A DNA stretch of 6,539 bases from Bacteroidia bacterium. Its GTDB lineage: Bacteria; Bacteroidota; Bacteroidia; Flavobacteriales; Flavobacteriaceae. The stretch lies in contig JAUICT010000123.1 of the NCBI GenBank assembly GCA_030429325.1, forward strand, positions 1-6,539. Reading direction: 5' to 3'. The notes under the pieces are model-generated. The model did no database searches. It was given only the letters and a program-made list of their open reading frames with translations, and was not told the DNA's origin. Below are positions 1 to 6,436 of the stretch, piece after piece (position 1 is the first letter of the stretch; every line of letters begins with the position of its first letter). The translations under genes and the position numbers were made by a program.

Positions 1-711
1 ATCATAGGTCACATCGGATAAGGGATTGGTATGGTATTGCAGCCAAAAATTATCGATACCGAAAGCATTGAAGTCCAAAAGCTCTTTTTCCAATCGCTCT
101 GGGATAATTTGTTCAGTTTGATTGGCAATCTCAACTCTAACGAACTCCAAGCCTTTGTTGTATGCCTCATCCATTTTGGCTACCGTGGATTTAAATCCGG
201 GATTTATTTCCTGTAGATACTTAAGGTCATCATACGCAGCTCTGTAATCTGCCTTTGTCCGGGCATTGGATAATAAATCTAAGGCGTTGTTGTACAGGTG
301 CTCGGAAAGATTGTCTTTGGTGTTTAAAATTTTGGAATCGTAGTTCACAAAATTAAAACGGGCATCCCGTCCCTCATCATAAATGGTAAGAGGCATTAAA
401 GGTCGTATACGTTGTTGTATTTCCTTTAAATGCAAATACTTGTTGTAAATAGTCTCCAGATTTGCCGGGTTGCCATCATTTTGAAGAAAAGAAATCTCCG
501 CCTGTTCCCTTTGGGCGTTTTTGGCAAAGGCATCTTCCAAAAGTAGGATGTACTGCTGATTGCCCTTTTTAGTCTTGTTTTCCGCAAGGTTCTTTATGGC
601 TTTGTTCATAGCGGCCACATAATTTCCACTATTCAAGGCCTCTTGGGTTTTTTTGACACCACTACAGGCGACAATGAAAACCAATATTGAAAGGAGTAAA
701 AATTTTTTCAT
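1..711 (-). CDS. Putative TPR-like lipoprotein, 3' end beyond the window
   Basis: The minus-strand frame is open from ATG 711 to base 1, giving 237 residues with no stop, so the C-terminus is missing. The N-terminus, MKKFLLLSILVFIVAC, is a textbook lipoprotein signal: two lysines, a hydrophobic stretch and the lipobox IVAC, with Cys16 as the lipidated residue. The mature part is hydrophilic and mostly helical. Residues about 22-45 (around ALNSGNYVAAMNKAIKNL) and about 136-173 (around LDLLSNARTKADYRAAYDDL) have the alternating small and aromatic residues of TPR or TPR-like helix pairs. The start is supported by the signal peptide. No Shine-Dalgarno sequence is visible, which is normal for this phylum. 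The protein should sit in the inner or outer membrane facing the periplasm or the surface. The residues after Cys16 (SGVKKT) are not the acidic run often linked to surface export. It is divergent from glyA and no partner is visible. The molecular function is not recognised. Confidence 0.85.
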   Translation of the reverse strand, partial: MKKFLLLSILVFIVACSGVKKTQEALNSGNYVAAMNKAIKNLAENKTKKGNQQYILLLEDAFAKNAQREQAEISFLQNDGNPANLETIYNKYLHLKEIQQRIRPLMPLTIYDEGRDARFNFVNYDSKILNTKDNLSEHLYNNALDLLSNARTKADYRAAYDDLKYLQEINPGFKSTVAKMDEAYNKGLEFVRVEIANQTEQIIPERLEKELLDFNAFGIDNFWLQYHTNPLSDVTYD

Positions 712-869
712 AGGTTTTGAATTTATGGGTTACGGAATTGTTTTCAACAGCTGTGCCAAAAACCCACAATCTATTAACGAAAAAGGATGAACGGTAGTAT
801 AAATCGCATAAAATCCTTTTAATCAACTCTTTTTCAATGGGTTGTGAAAATCATAAAATTGTTGATTTC

Positions 870-888
870 TGTTTGATAAAATCAAACA
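870..888. repeat. 8-bp perfect dyad upstream of the glyA promoter
   Basis: TGTTTGAT (870-877) and ATCAAACA (881-888) are perfect inverted copies separated by AAA. The centre lies about 63 bp upstream of the predicted glyA transcription start, a usual place for an activator site. The core TTGAT-N3-ATCAA resembles the Crp/Fnr half-site pattern TTGAT-N4-ATCAA, but the spacer is one base short. Assignment to that family is therefore not justified. It could equally be a fortuitous AT-rich palindrome. Confidence 0.4.
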
Positions 889-902
889 CAGAATCGTTTT
901 TT

Positions 903-935
903 TTGGGATAATTAGGTAAGCAATTCGTAATTTTG
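903..935 (+). promoter_or_regulatory. Probable glyA promoter, Bacteroidota -33/-7 type
   Basis: TTG at 903-905 and TAATTTTG at 928-935 match the Bacteroidota consensus TTG-N17-23-TAnnTTTG with a 22-bp spacer. Transcription would begin near 942, leaving a leader of roughly 18 bases before ATG 960. The -7 box overlaps the upstream in-frame TTG at 933. That codon would lie before the transcript starts and cannot be the translation start. Confidence 0.55.
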
Positions 936-959
936 ACCCTTGTTAAATTTAATCGCCAA

Positions 960-2234
960 ATGCAAAGAGACCAGAAGATTTTTGACCTGATAGCACAGGA
1001 AAGGGAAAGACAAATTGAGGGAATTGAATTGATTGCCTCCGAAAACTTTACTAGCCCACAAGTAATGGAAGCCGCAGGGTCGGTACTTACCAACAAATAC
1101 GCCGAAGGCTATCCTGGAAAGCGTTATTATGGAGGTTGTGAAGTAGTGGATGAAGTAGAGCAATTGGCCATTGATCGTGCAAAAGAACTTTTTGGTGCAG
1201 AATATGCCAATGTTCAGCCACACTCGGGATCACAAGCCAATGCCTCGGTATATCATGCTTGTTTAAATCCTGGGGACACAATTTTAGGTTTTGATTTGGC
1301 CCACGGGGGACATTTGACCCACGGATCTCCCGTGAATTTTTCCGGAAAACTGTACCGTCCGGTTTTTTATGGCGTAGACGAAGAAACAGGTACCTTGAAT
1401 TATGACAAAATCAGGGAGGTGGCCGAAAGGGAAAAACCCAAATTGATCATTGCGGGTGCTTCCGCATACTCCCGCGATATGGATTTTGCCAAGTTCCGTG
1501 AGATTGCGGACAGTGTTGGGGCCATTCTAATGGCAGACATCTCCCACCCAGCAGGATTAATAGCCAAGGGCATCATGAACGATCCCATTCCCCATTGCCA
1601 TATAGTTACAACAACAACCCACAAAACCCTAAGGGGGCCAAGAGGTGGTCTTATATTAATGGGGAAAAATTTTGACAATCCCTTTGGTATTAAACTAAAG
1701 AATGGTAACCTAAGAAAAATGTCGGCTTTATTGGATTTGGCCGTTTTCCCAGGCAATCAAGGAGGTCCGTTGGAACATATTATCGCTGCAAAGGCCGTAG
1801 CCTTTGGGGAAGCTCTTTCCGATGATTTCCTACACTATATGCTGCAGGTAAAGAAAAATGCGGATGCGATGGCCAAGGCCTTTATGAAACGGGATTACAA
1901 AGTAATCTCTGGAGGAACCGACAACCATATGATGCTCATCGACTTAAGGAACAAGAACATTACAGGAAAAGATGCCGAAAAGGTTCTTGAGCTGGCCGCT
2001 ATCACGGCCAATAAGAACATGGTGCCTTTTGATGACCAATCTCCTTTTATTACTTCTGGTATACGTTTTGGGACCCCGGCAATCACAACAAGAGGACTCA
2101 AAGAAGATGATATGGAAACCATTGTGGAATTCATAGACCAAGTGCTTATGAACCCAGAAGATGGGGAAGGAATTGCAGAAGTGCGCAAAAAGGTCAATGA
2201 GCTTATGAAGTCTCGACCTTTGTTCAATGGCTAA
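960..2234 (+). CDS. glyA: Serine hydroxymethyltransferase
   Basis: This PLP enzyme of fold type I converts serine and tetrahydrofolate to glycine and 5,10-methylenetetrahydrofolate in the cytosol. It is the main source of one-carbon units. The protein has 424 residues, close to the usual 410-430. Family landmarks are all present: IELIASENF near residue 22, NKYAEGYPGKRYYGG at 45-59, HSGSQAN at 88-94, and Asp193 and His196 in MADISHPAGL. The PLP-binding Lys222 lies in TTTTHKTLRGPRGG, VFPGNQGGP is at 262-270, and Arg369 in SGIRFGTPA should bind the substrate carboxylate. A short insertion at about 236-256 is typical of Bacteroidota forms. ATG 960 was chosen over an upstream TTG (933) because it gives the conserved MQRDQKIFDLI start and because the TTG overlaps the promoter. 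The gene seems monocistronic, divergent from the lipoprotein gene and convergent with the next gene 42 bases away. No intrinsic terminator is evident in that gap. Confidence 0.98.
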   Translation: MQRDQKIFDLIAQERERQIEGIELIASENFTSPQVMEAAGSVLTNKYAEGYPGKRYYGGCEVVDEVEQLAIDRAKELFGAEYANVQPHSGSQANASVYHACLNPGDTILGFDLAHGGHLTHGSPVNFSGKLYRPVFYGVDEETGTLNYDKIREVAEREKPKLIIAGASAYSRDMDFAKFREIADSVGAILMADISHPAGLIAKGIMNDPIPHCHIVTTTTHKTLRGPRGGLILMGKNFDNPFGIKLKNGNLRKMSALLDLAVFPGNQGGPLEHIIAAKAVAFGEALSDDFLHYMLQVKKNADAMAKAFMKRDYKVISGGTDNHMMLIDLRNKNITGKDAEKVLELAAITANKNMVPFDDQSPFITSGIRFGTPAITTRGLKEDDMETIVEFIDQVLMNPEDGEGIAEVRKKVNELMKSRPLFNG

Positions 2235-2276
2235 TTGCTTGCGGCTCAGTATTTAGTTCCGGTAGATTATTTTGAG

Positions 2277-2933
2277 TTATTCCAAAAGGAAAAGGTCTTC
2301 ATGGTTGAGCTTTCTTTCCTCAAGGGAATATATCATTACTTGGTGCTGTTTTTCACTTTCGAAATAGAGTCCCCAGTAATCAAAGTATCCGTTGTGGTCC
2401 TGTAAAAATTCCTTGGTATGTTGGGGTTTGTCCTCAAAAACGGGAACAAAGACTTCATAGGGCATTTGGGTAAGACCTTTGGTAAGGTATACAAAATGCT
2501 CACTGATTCTTAGGAGGATATCTCCCAATTGCTCGGGAATACTATGTTCGTAAAGCCTAGAGATTATGACAGAAGTGTCCTTAAAGTGAAATGAGATTTC
2601 AGCAATGTCTATACAATGAATGTTTTTTTCATTCAAATGCTCCAGGGCGGTTTTAAATTCATTTGAAACAAGGTGGTTGTCTTCTGAAAATGTCATGCCT
2701 CCCCAAGTTCCCTTGTTAAAATGATGCAGACTTTCCGTTATGCCAAAATTAAGGTCCAACCCCAAAACCAAATCGGTTTTTTTGCTTTCAGTATGATACA
2801 TGCACTGAACTTTGGCTTGTGCAAAAAAGTCTCTTTCCAGAACTTTCAGAAACGCATCCAACCCATATGCGACCTCAAATACCCTTGGCCCATATTGGTG
2901 GAAATTTAGATTGGTTTTTTTGGGTAATGACAT
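2277..2933 (-). CDS. Conserved-looking hypothetical cytosolic protein
   Basis: This is a complete frame of 218 residues from ATG 2933 to TAA 2277. I do not recognise a family. There is no signal peptide, membrane segment or repeat, so it is likely soluble and cytoplasmic. It is rich in aromatic residues, His and acidic residues, with alternating hydrophobic stretches such as KTDLVLGLDLNFG (52-64) and SVIISRLYEH (121-130). These suggest a mixed alpha/beta domain. Other notable patches are HFNKGTWGGMTFSEDNH (71-87) and NGYFDYWGLYFESE (181-194). The long open frame, consistent base use and normal start make it a real gene. It is on the same strand as the response regulator gene, 175 bases downstream of that gene's stop. 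A hairpin cluster lies between, so it is probably a separate unit, although read-through is possible. No cofactor or catalytic motif could be identified. Confidence 0.8.
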   Translation of the reverse strand: MSLPKKTNLNFHQYGPRVFEVAYGLDAFLKVLERDFFAQAKVQCMYHTESKKTDLVLGLDLNFGITESLHHFNKGTWGGMTFSEDNHLVSNEFKTALEHLNEKNIHCIDIAEISFHFKDTSVIISRLYEHSIPEQLGDILLRISEHFVYLTKGLTQMPYEVFVPVFEDKPQHTKEFLQDHNGYFDYWGLYFESEKQHQVMIYSLEERKLNHEDLFLLE

Positions 2934-2996
2934 GTGGCTGCTATCTAATTTTTCTTTATCCTTAAAGTTAGGATGAATCTTTTTTTTGAGATTAAA

Positions 2997-3030
2997 GGAA
3001 ACCCATAAAAATTCTATGGGTTTTCCATAG
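2997..3030 (-). terminator. Overlapping hairpins after the response regulator: weak terminator or leader element
   Basis: GGAAACCCATA (2997-3007) pairs with TATGGGTTTTCC (3015-3026), giving 11 base pairs with one bulged T and a 7-base loop. A second hairpin, CTATGG (3014-3019) with CCATAG (3025-3030), uses the same central segment, so the two cannot form together. On the minus strand the structure lies about 80 bases after the response regulator stop and about 65 bases before the start of the 218-residue gene. The downstream T-tract is poor (TTTAATC). A terminator is therefore possible but not typical, and an attenuator-like leader is an alternative. Confidence 0.4.
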
Positions 3031-3108
3031 TTTGTAGGGTTTTTAGGTCACAAACCAGAAAAACTATTTACTATTTCTTATTATTTCAAAAAATAGGGAA
3101 AGGATACG

Positions 3109-3780
3109 TTAAATAAACCCTCTGTTCTTTGCGGCTAGGATCAAGGCCAAATCATTTTCATTCTCTGTGCCAAAAAGCGTTTTCATGTGTCTTTTTCGGT
3201 TTTCGATGGAGGATGGAGACAACCGAATAAATTTCTCCAGATCTTTATTTTTGGTTCCTTTGGAAAGGTGGTATAAAATCTGTCGGTCCTTTTCGTCTAT
3301 TTCAATGTCGTTGGACATTTTTTTCCGTATGGCAGATAGCGCTTTGGAGGAATAATAGGGTGGATTCAGCACAATGGTCTTTACCGCATCTTCCAAGGTT
3401 TTTGGATCAATGTCTGTCTTTACCAAATAGCCGTCGGGATCGACGGTCTTTAAAATACTGTTGATTCTAAAATTATCGCTAAAGGAAGACATAAATGCTA
3501 TTTTGGTGTCTGGCACCAGTTCTCGGGCCAAAATTCCAAGCTCTTCCCCAGTCTGGGGCTGTTCCTCATTGGGGGCATATAGTTGTACATCCAACAACAG
3601 TACATCATACTTAACGGAATTTGCGGAATCCTCGATCAATTTTTTTCCCGCGGCAAAAGTGGTGGCAGTATCCACAATAATGATTTCATAGCCTTCAAAC
3701 TCAATACGCTCCAAGATATATTTATATCCCAACATCGTCATTTCATGATCGTCTATGGCCAATATTCTAAGTGTACTCAT
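3109..3780 (-). CDS. Two-component response regulator, NarL/LuxR type
   Basis: This 223-residue protein has a receiver domain (about 4-140) followed by a LuxR-type helix-turn-helix (about 160-223). The receiver shows the acidic pair Asp10-Asp11 in AIDDHE and the phospho-acceptor Asp64 in LLLDVQLY. It also has the switch Ser98/Ser99 in MSSF and the conserved Lys121 in YLVKTD. A loop after Asp64 (residues 68-79) is longer than in enteric NarL-like proteins. The output domain contains DRQILYHLSKGTKNKDL and the recognition-helix region SPSSIENRKRHMKTLFG. This is the usual GerE-like pattern in flavobacterial regulators. The gene follows the sensor kinase gene after 24 bases with no terminator, so the two are co-transcribed and should be cognate partners. 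Phosphorylation would favour dimerisation and DNA binding. The targets are unknown; the kinase operon and the upstream small genes are natural candidates. Confidence 0.93.
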   Translation of the reverse strand: MSTLRILAIDDHEMTMLGYKYILERIEFEGYEIIIVDTATTFAAGKKLIEDSANSVKYDVLLLDVQLYAPNEEQPQTGEELGILARELVPDTKIAFMSSFSDNFRINSILKTVDPDGYLVKTDIDPKTLEDAVKTIVLNPPYYSSKALSAIRKKMSNDIEIDEKDRQILYHLSKGTKNKDLEKFIRLSPSSIENRKRHMKTLFGTENENDLALILAAKNRGFI

Positions 3781-3804
3781 ATGTTCTGCTTTACTATGTA
3801 AGAT

Positions 3805-5904
3805 TTAGGCATTTATTGTTTCTCTTTGGTCTGAATCTCCCTTGCGGGGAACAGTTTCTGTGTATTTACAGGGAATTGTGGCCACTATTGTGGTTCCCTT
3901 GCCCTTACTGCTTTCTATATCCAAGGTTCCCTTTAATTTTTTTACCCTTGAGGCAATGTTTCTAAGACCAATTCCCCTTCTGTTCCTCTTGGTGTCAAAA
4001 CCAATTCCGTCATCGGCAATGACAATCTTAAGTTTATTGCCCTGCACATCCAAGGCTACACTGGCTGTTTTGCACTTGGCATGGGTAACACAGTTTTTAA
4101 GCGCTTCTTGAACAATTCGGATAGCATTTATCTTGATGTCACCCAACAGCCCGTCCCAGTTTACCTCATTATCGTACGCAAAAGAACATTTAATGTTTGA
4201 GGACTGTTCCAGATTTTCAATGAAGCCCTCCAAGGACACAATAAAATTATGAAATTTTTCATAGGCCGCATGGTTGAGTTCGTGTGAAATGGTGCGGATT
4301 TCCTCTTCCACATCACGCAATCGTTCAAGGAACTCTGCACGTTTTTCCACGGAATCCCCATCTTCTTTTTCGTTAAGGCCGCTGAGAATTAAACGAATAC
4401 CCAGCATCTCGCCCAAAACCCCATCATGTAGTTCTTCGGAGATACGTTTTTGCTCCATTTGCTTTCCTTCCTCGATTTTGCCCTGTTGCGAAAGTAAAAG
4501 GTTGTAGATTTCCTGGTTGCTTTCGTGCTGCTTTTGTTTGTTCTTTAATTTGTTGTTTCTAATTTGCTGGTTTATAATAACAAGTCCGGCTGTACCCAAT
4601 CCTATAAAAATCAATGCAAATGCGGCCCAGAGTTCTTTTTCGCGGGTAAGAACTTCGTTTTCTTGTATGATCTCGTCAGTTTCCATGCGAATACGCGCAA
4701 ACTTATCCCGTTTGGTGCGCTCTTCCTCCTTTATGGCTTCGTTAAGATTGAAATATTCATTGGAGTAGGATGCGGCATTGTTGCTATCCAGTTTGGTGAG
4801 CAAGCGTAAAACCTCCATTAACCCTTCATTGTTGTGGGTTTCCTTTGCCAATAAGTGAGATTCCTTGGCATATTGAAGGGCATTTGCCGTATCACCTTGA
4901 TCTCCCAGAATCTCTGCGTAATATTTTTTCACTCGTGCTTGTTCAAAAGTGTAATCAATGCTGTCATTGATTTTTATAGCTTTTGAAAGCAGGGTTTTGG
5001 CGGTTTCTATATCTTCTTCGTCTTTGTAAATGGCATAAGCCTGACTGGAAAGCGACATGGAGTACAGCTCAGGGTTTCGGGTGAAAATATCCTTGCTCTT
5101 CAACAAATCGCCAAATACTGTCTTGGCACGCCGATAATCTTCTTTCTTTAAAAACTCGTGGGCAATGTTGTTTTGGTTCTGCTCCGTATATTTTATGCGA
5201 TCCGTACTCTCCATTTGGTTGATGTAGGTACTTGCCCTTTGAAAATATTCCAAGGATTTGTCACTATTGTCCATACCACTGGCAATGATTCCCAATAGAT
5301 TATAGCAAAAGTACAGCCTTCTTTCATCCTTTAACTCACTAAAATACTTTATGGCACTGGCAACACTGGTTTCGGCGCCCAGGTAATCTTTATAGGAATC
5401 TTGAATGCGGCCCATGTTGTACAGCATTCTTCCTTTCAACGAGTTTGAGGTAGAGTCTGTAGGGAGGTTTTCAAAAGTTTTAAATGCATTCTGGTAATGG
5501 TAAAAGGCACTGTCCAAACTTCCATGAGATTCAAAAAAATCCGCCATATCCCAATGGGAATTTCCCAACGCAGTGTATTGTTTCTCTTTTTTGGCCAGTT
5601 CCATGACCTGTTTGTTGGTCTTTCGGAACTCCAAGGAGTCAGGAAGACTCATATAGGCCAAGGAGATGTTTGAAAGATGGTTTATGATCAAAGTGTCGTT
5701 CTTTAAAGTAGATACAACCTGTTGGGCGTTTTGTAAAAACTGTTTGCGTTCTTCCAAGGGTAGATGGGCACTATCGCGCGCAAAAGCGATCCATTGTTTA
5801 ATGGACTCACTTTTCTGGTCAACGCTCTCCCTCTTTTTTGGAGTGTTCTGGGAACAGCTCCAGAGAACAAGCGCCATTATGGGAAGTAAATACTTAATTT
5901 TCAA
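3805..5904 (-). CDS. TPR-containing sensor histidine kinase with lipoprotein-type N-terminus
   Basis: This is a membrane sensor kinase of 699 residues if translation starts at TTG 5904. That start gives MKIKYLLPIMALVLWSC, a lipoprotein-like signal with Cys17. Residues about 60-370 are helical TPR-type repeats, for example around ALGNSHWDMADFFESHGSLDSAFYHYQNAF and YNLLGIIASGMDNSDKSLEYFQRA. They should be periplasmic. A single membrane helix follows at about 425-445 (AAFALIFIGLGTAGLVII), flanked by charged coiled-coil-like segments. The dimerisation domain is HisKA_3 (HPK7 family) with phospho-acceptor His493 in RISEELHDG. The ATPase domain shows the N box around Glu600 and Asn604 (VQEALKNCVTHA), G1 at IADDGIGFD (630-637), G2 at RRGIGLRNIA and GKGTT near 668. 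The domain order resembles NarX/DegS-like kinases with a TPR sensor. ATG 5961 is rejected as start because it lies in a terminator stem. ATG 5877 would cut the signal peptide. The response regulator gene follows after 24 bases. Confidence 0.92.
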   Translation of the reverse strand: MKIKYLLPIMALVLWSCSQNTPKKRESVDQKSESIKQWIAFARDSAHLPLEERKQFLQNAQQVVSTLKNDTLIINHLSNISLAYMSLPDSLEFRKTNKQVMELAKKEKQYTALGNSHWDMADFFESHGSLDSAFYHYQNAFKTFENLPTDSTSNSLKGRMLYNMGRIQDSYKDYLGAETSVASAIKYFSELKDERRLYFCYNLLGIIASGMDNSDKSLEYFQRASTYINQMESTDRIKYTEQNQNNIAHEFLKKEDYRRAKTVFGDLLKSKDIFTRNPELYSMSLSSQAYAIYKDEEDIETAKTLLSKAIKINDSIDYTFEQARVKKYYAEILGDQGDTANALQYAKESHLLAKETHNNEGLMEVLRLLTKLDSNNAASYSNEYFNLNEAIKEEERTKRDKFARIRMETDEIIQENEVLTREKELWAAFALIFIGLGTAGLVIINQQIRNNKLKNKQKQHESNQEIYNLLLSQQGKIEEGKQMEQKRISEELHDGVLGEMLGIRLILSGLNEKEDGDSVEKRAEFLERLRDVEEEIRTISHELNHAAYEKFHNFIVSLEGFIENLEQSSNIKCSFAYDNEVNWDGLLGDIKINAIRIVQEALKNCVTHAKCKTASVALDVQGNKLKIVIADDGIGFDTKRNRRGIGLRNIASRVKKLKGTLDIESSKGKGTTIVATIPCKYTETVPRKGDSDQRETINA

Positions 5905-5923
5905 GGCAAAGTAGGTTTTGTTA

Positions 5924-5950
5924 CAAAAAATACCCCATACAAGGTAACAA
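5924..5950 (-). promoter_or_regulatory. Weak candidate promoter for the kinase-regulator operon
   Basis: On the minus strand TTG (5950-5948) is followed after 15 bases by TATTTTTTG (5932-5924). This is close to the Bacteroidota TTG-N17-23-TAnnTTTG pattern, but the spacing is short and the -7 box has one extra T. It would place the transcript start only a few bases before TTG 5904. A promoter is expected here because a terminator lies just upstream, but the match is imperfect. Confidence 0.25.
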
Positions 5951-5982
5951 AAAAGCCCCATACCATGATTGAGGTTGGGGCT
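5949..5982 (-). terminator. Intrinsic terminator after the small exported-protein genes
   Basis: On the minus strand AGCCCCA (5982-5976) pairs with TGGGGCT (5960-5954). Inside it ACC (5975-5973) pairs with GGT (5964-5962) past a single bulged base, with an 8-base loop. Six Ts follow at once (5954-5949 on the minus strand). The GC-rich stem plus T-run is a classic rho-independent terminator. It begins about 21 bases after the stop of the 71-residue gene. It separates the two small genes from the kinase-regulator operon, although partial read-through would couple them. Confidence 0.8.
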
Positions 5983-6003
5983 ATATCGTATGTTGGTTGA
6001 TCC

Positions 6004-6219
6004 TTATAGTTTTCGATCATCTGCGCTGGACCTGAACCCGGACAGATGGTATTTTATACTATTTCGGTTTCCATGGTCAGGTGCCGAAATCGTGCTGTTG
6101 CCGTTGTCCATCCAAGCAGATTCTATTCTAGTTCCATTGGTCTGGGAACCGTCTTGGTCATGCGTAACAAGAGCACAAAGTATTGTGGCACCGATTAGGA
6201 GGCGGAACATTTTTTTCAC
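6004..6219 (-). CDS. Small putative secreted protein, 71 residues, GTG start
   Basis: Translation from GTG 6219 gives 71 residues starting MKKMFRLLIGATILCALV, a short basic then hydrophobic signal peptide. An ATG three codons later (6210) would give 68 residues and keep most of the signal. Cys15 lies in TILC, a poor lipobox, so a normal secretion signal is likelier than lipidation. The mature part, about 50 residues, is polar and rich in Asn, Ser, Gly and Asp, contains WMDNGNSTISAPDHGNRNS, and ends in a charged tail (SSADDRKL). No family is recognised. Support for it being real comes from the signal peptide, its place 36 bases after the lipoprotein gene on the same strand, and the strong terminator about 21 bases past its stop. 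A longer plus-strand frame overlaps it but has no signals of its own. The role is unknown; an exported signal or a periplasmic accessory to the downstream sensor are speculations. Confidence 0.6.
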   Translation of the reverse strand: MKKMFRLLIGATILCALVTHDQDGSQTNGTRIESAWMDNGNSTISAPDHGNRNSIKYHLSGFRSSADDRKL

Positions 6220-6255
6220 GACTTAAAACTACGGATAATCAGATAAATACAAAAA

Positions 6256-6435
6256 TTAGTTGCTTCCTCCTCTTGTATCTGGGTCGGATTGTTTTCCTTC
6301 TGTGGCGTTCTCATCTGAGTCAACGCTAAGGTTCTTGATCATGGCTTCAGTGTCCTGTACATCGGTTTCCGCTTCGCAAGAGAATAGTCCAGTGGTCAAA
6401 AGGGCGATCGCAACAATAGAAAGTAATTTTTTCAT
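6256..6435 (-). CDS. Tiny acidic lipoprotein, 59 residues
   Basis: ATG 6435 to TAA 6256 encodes 59 residues. The N-terminus, MKKLLSIVAIALLTTGLFSC, is a strong lipoprotein signal with lipobox LFSC and lipidated Cys20. The mature chain is only 40 residues. It starts EAETDVQDTEAM and is strongly acidic and polar (SVDSDENATEG), ending DTRGGSN. The acidic residues right after the cysteine (EAETD) recall the negatively charged sorting signals reported for surface lipoproteins of Bacteroidota, so the peptide may be displayed on the cell surface. It has no recognisable domain. Small acidic lipoproteins of this general look are frequent in flavobacteria. It is the first gene of a likely two-gene unit with the 71-residue protein, 36 bases apart, that ends in a terminator. 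Its short length means automated callers may miss it. Confidence 0.75.
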   Translation of the reverse strand: MKKLLSIVAIALLTTGLFSCEAETDVQDTEAMIKNLSVDSDENATEGKQSDPDTRGGSN

Positions 6436-6436
6436 A

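Noticed and set aside
767..773. TAGATTG on the minus strand as a -7 box for the lipoprotein gene at 1-711
   Set aside because: It lacks one T of TAnnTTTG and has no TTG at a suitable distance upstream.
781..820. Inverted repeat AAAAGGAT / ATCCTTTT with a 24-base spacer in the region divergent from glyA
   Set aside because: It is low-complexity, widely spaced and not positioned relative to a promoter. Likely chance.
933..959. TTG start that would extend glyA by nine residues
   Set aside because: The codon overlaps the -7 promoter box and would precede the transcript start. The family N-terminus fits ATG 960.
5969..6226. Plus-strand frame of 85 residues opposite the 71-residue gene
   Set aside because: It starts inside the terminator stem and has no promoter, signal or recognisable motif. 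The minus-strand frame has a signal peptide, a neighbour on the same strand and a terminator.
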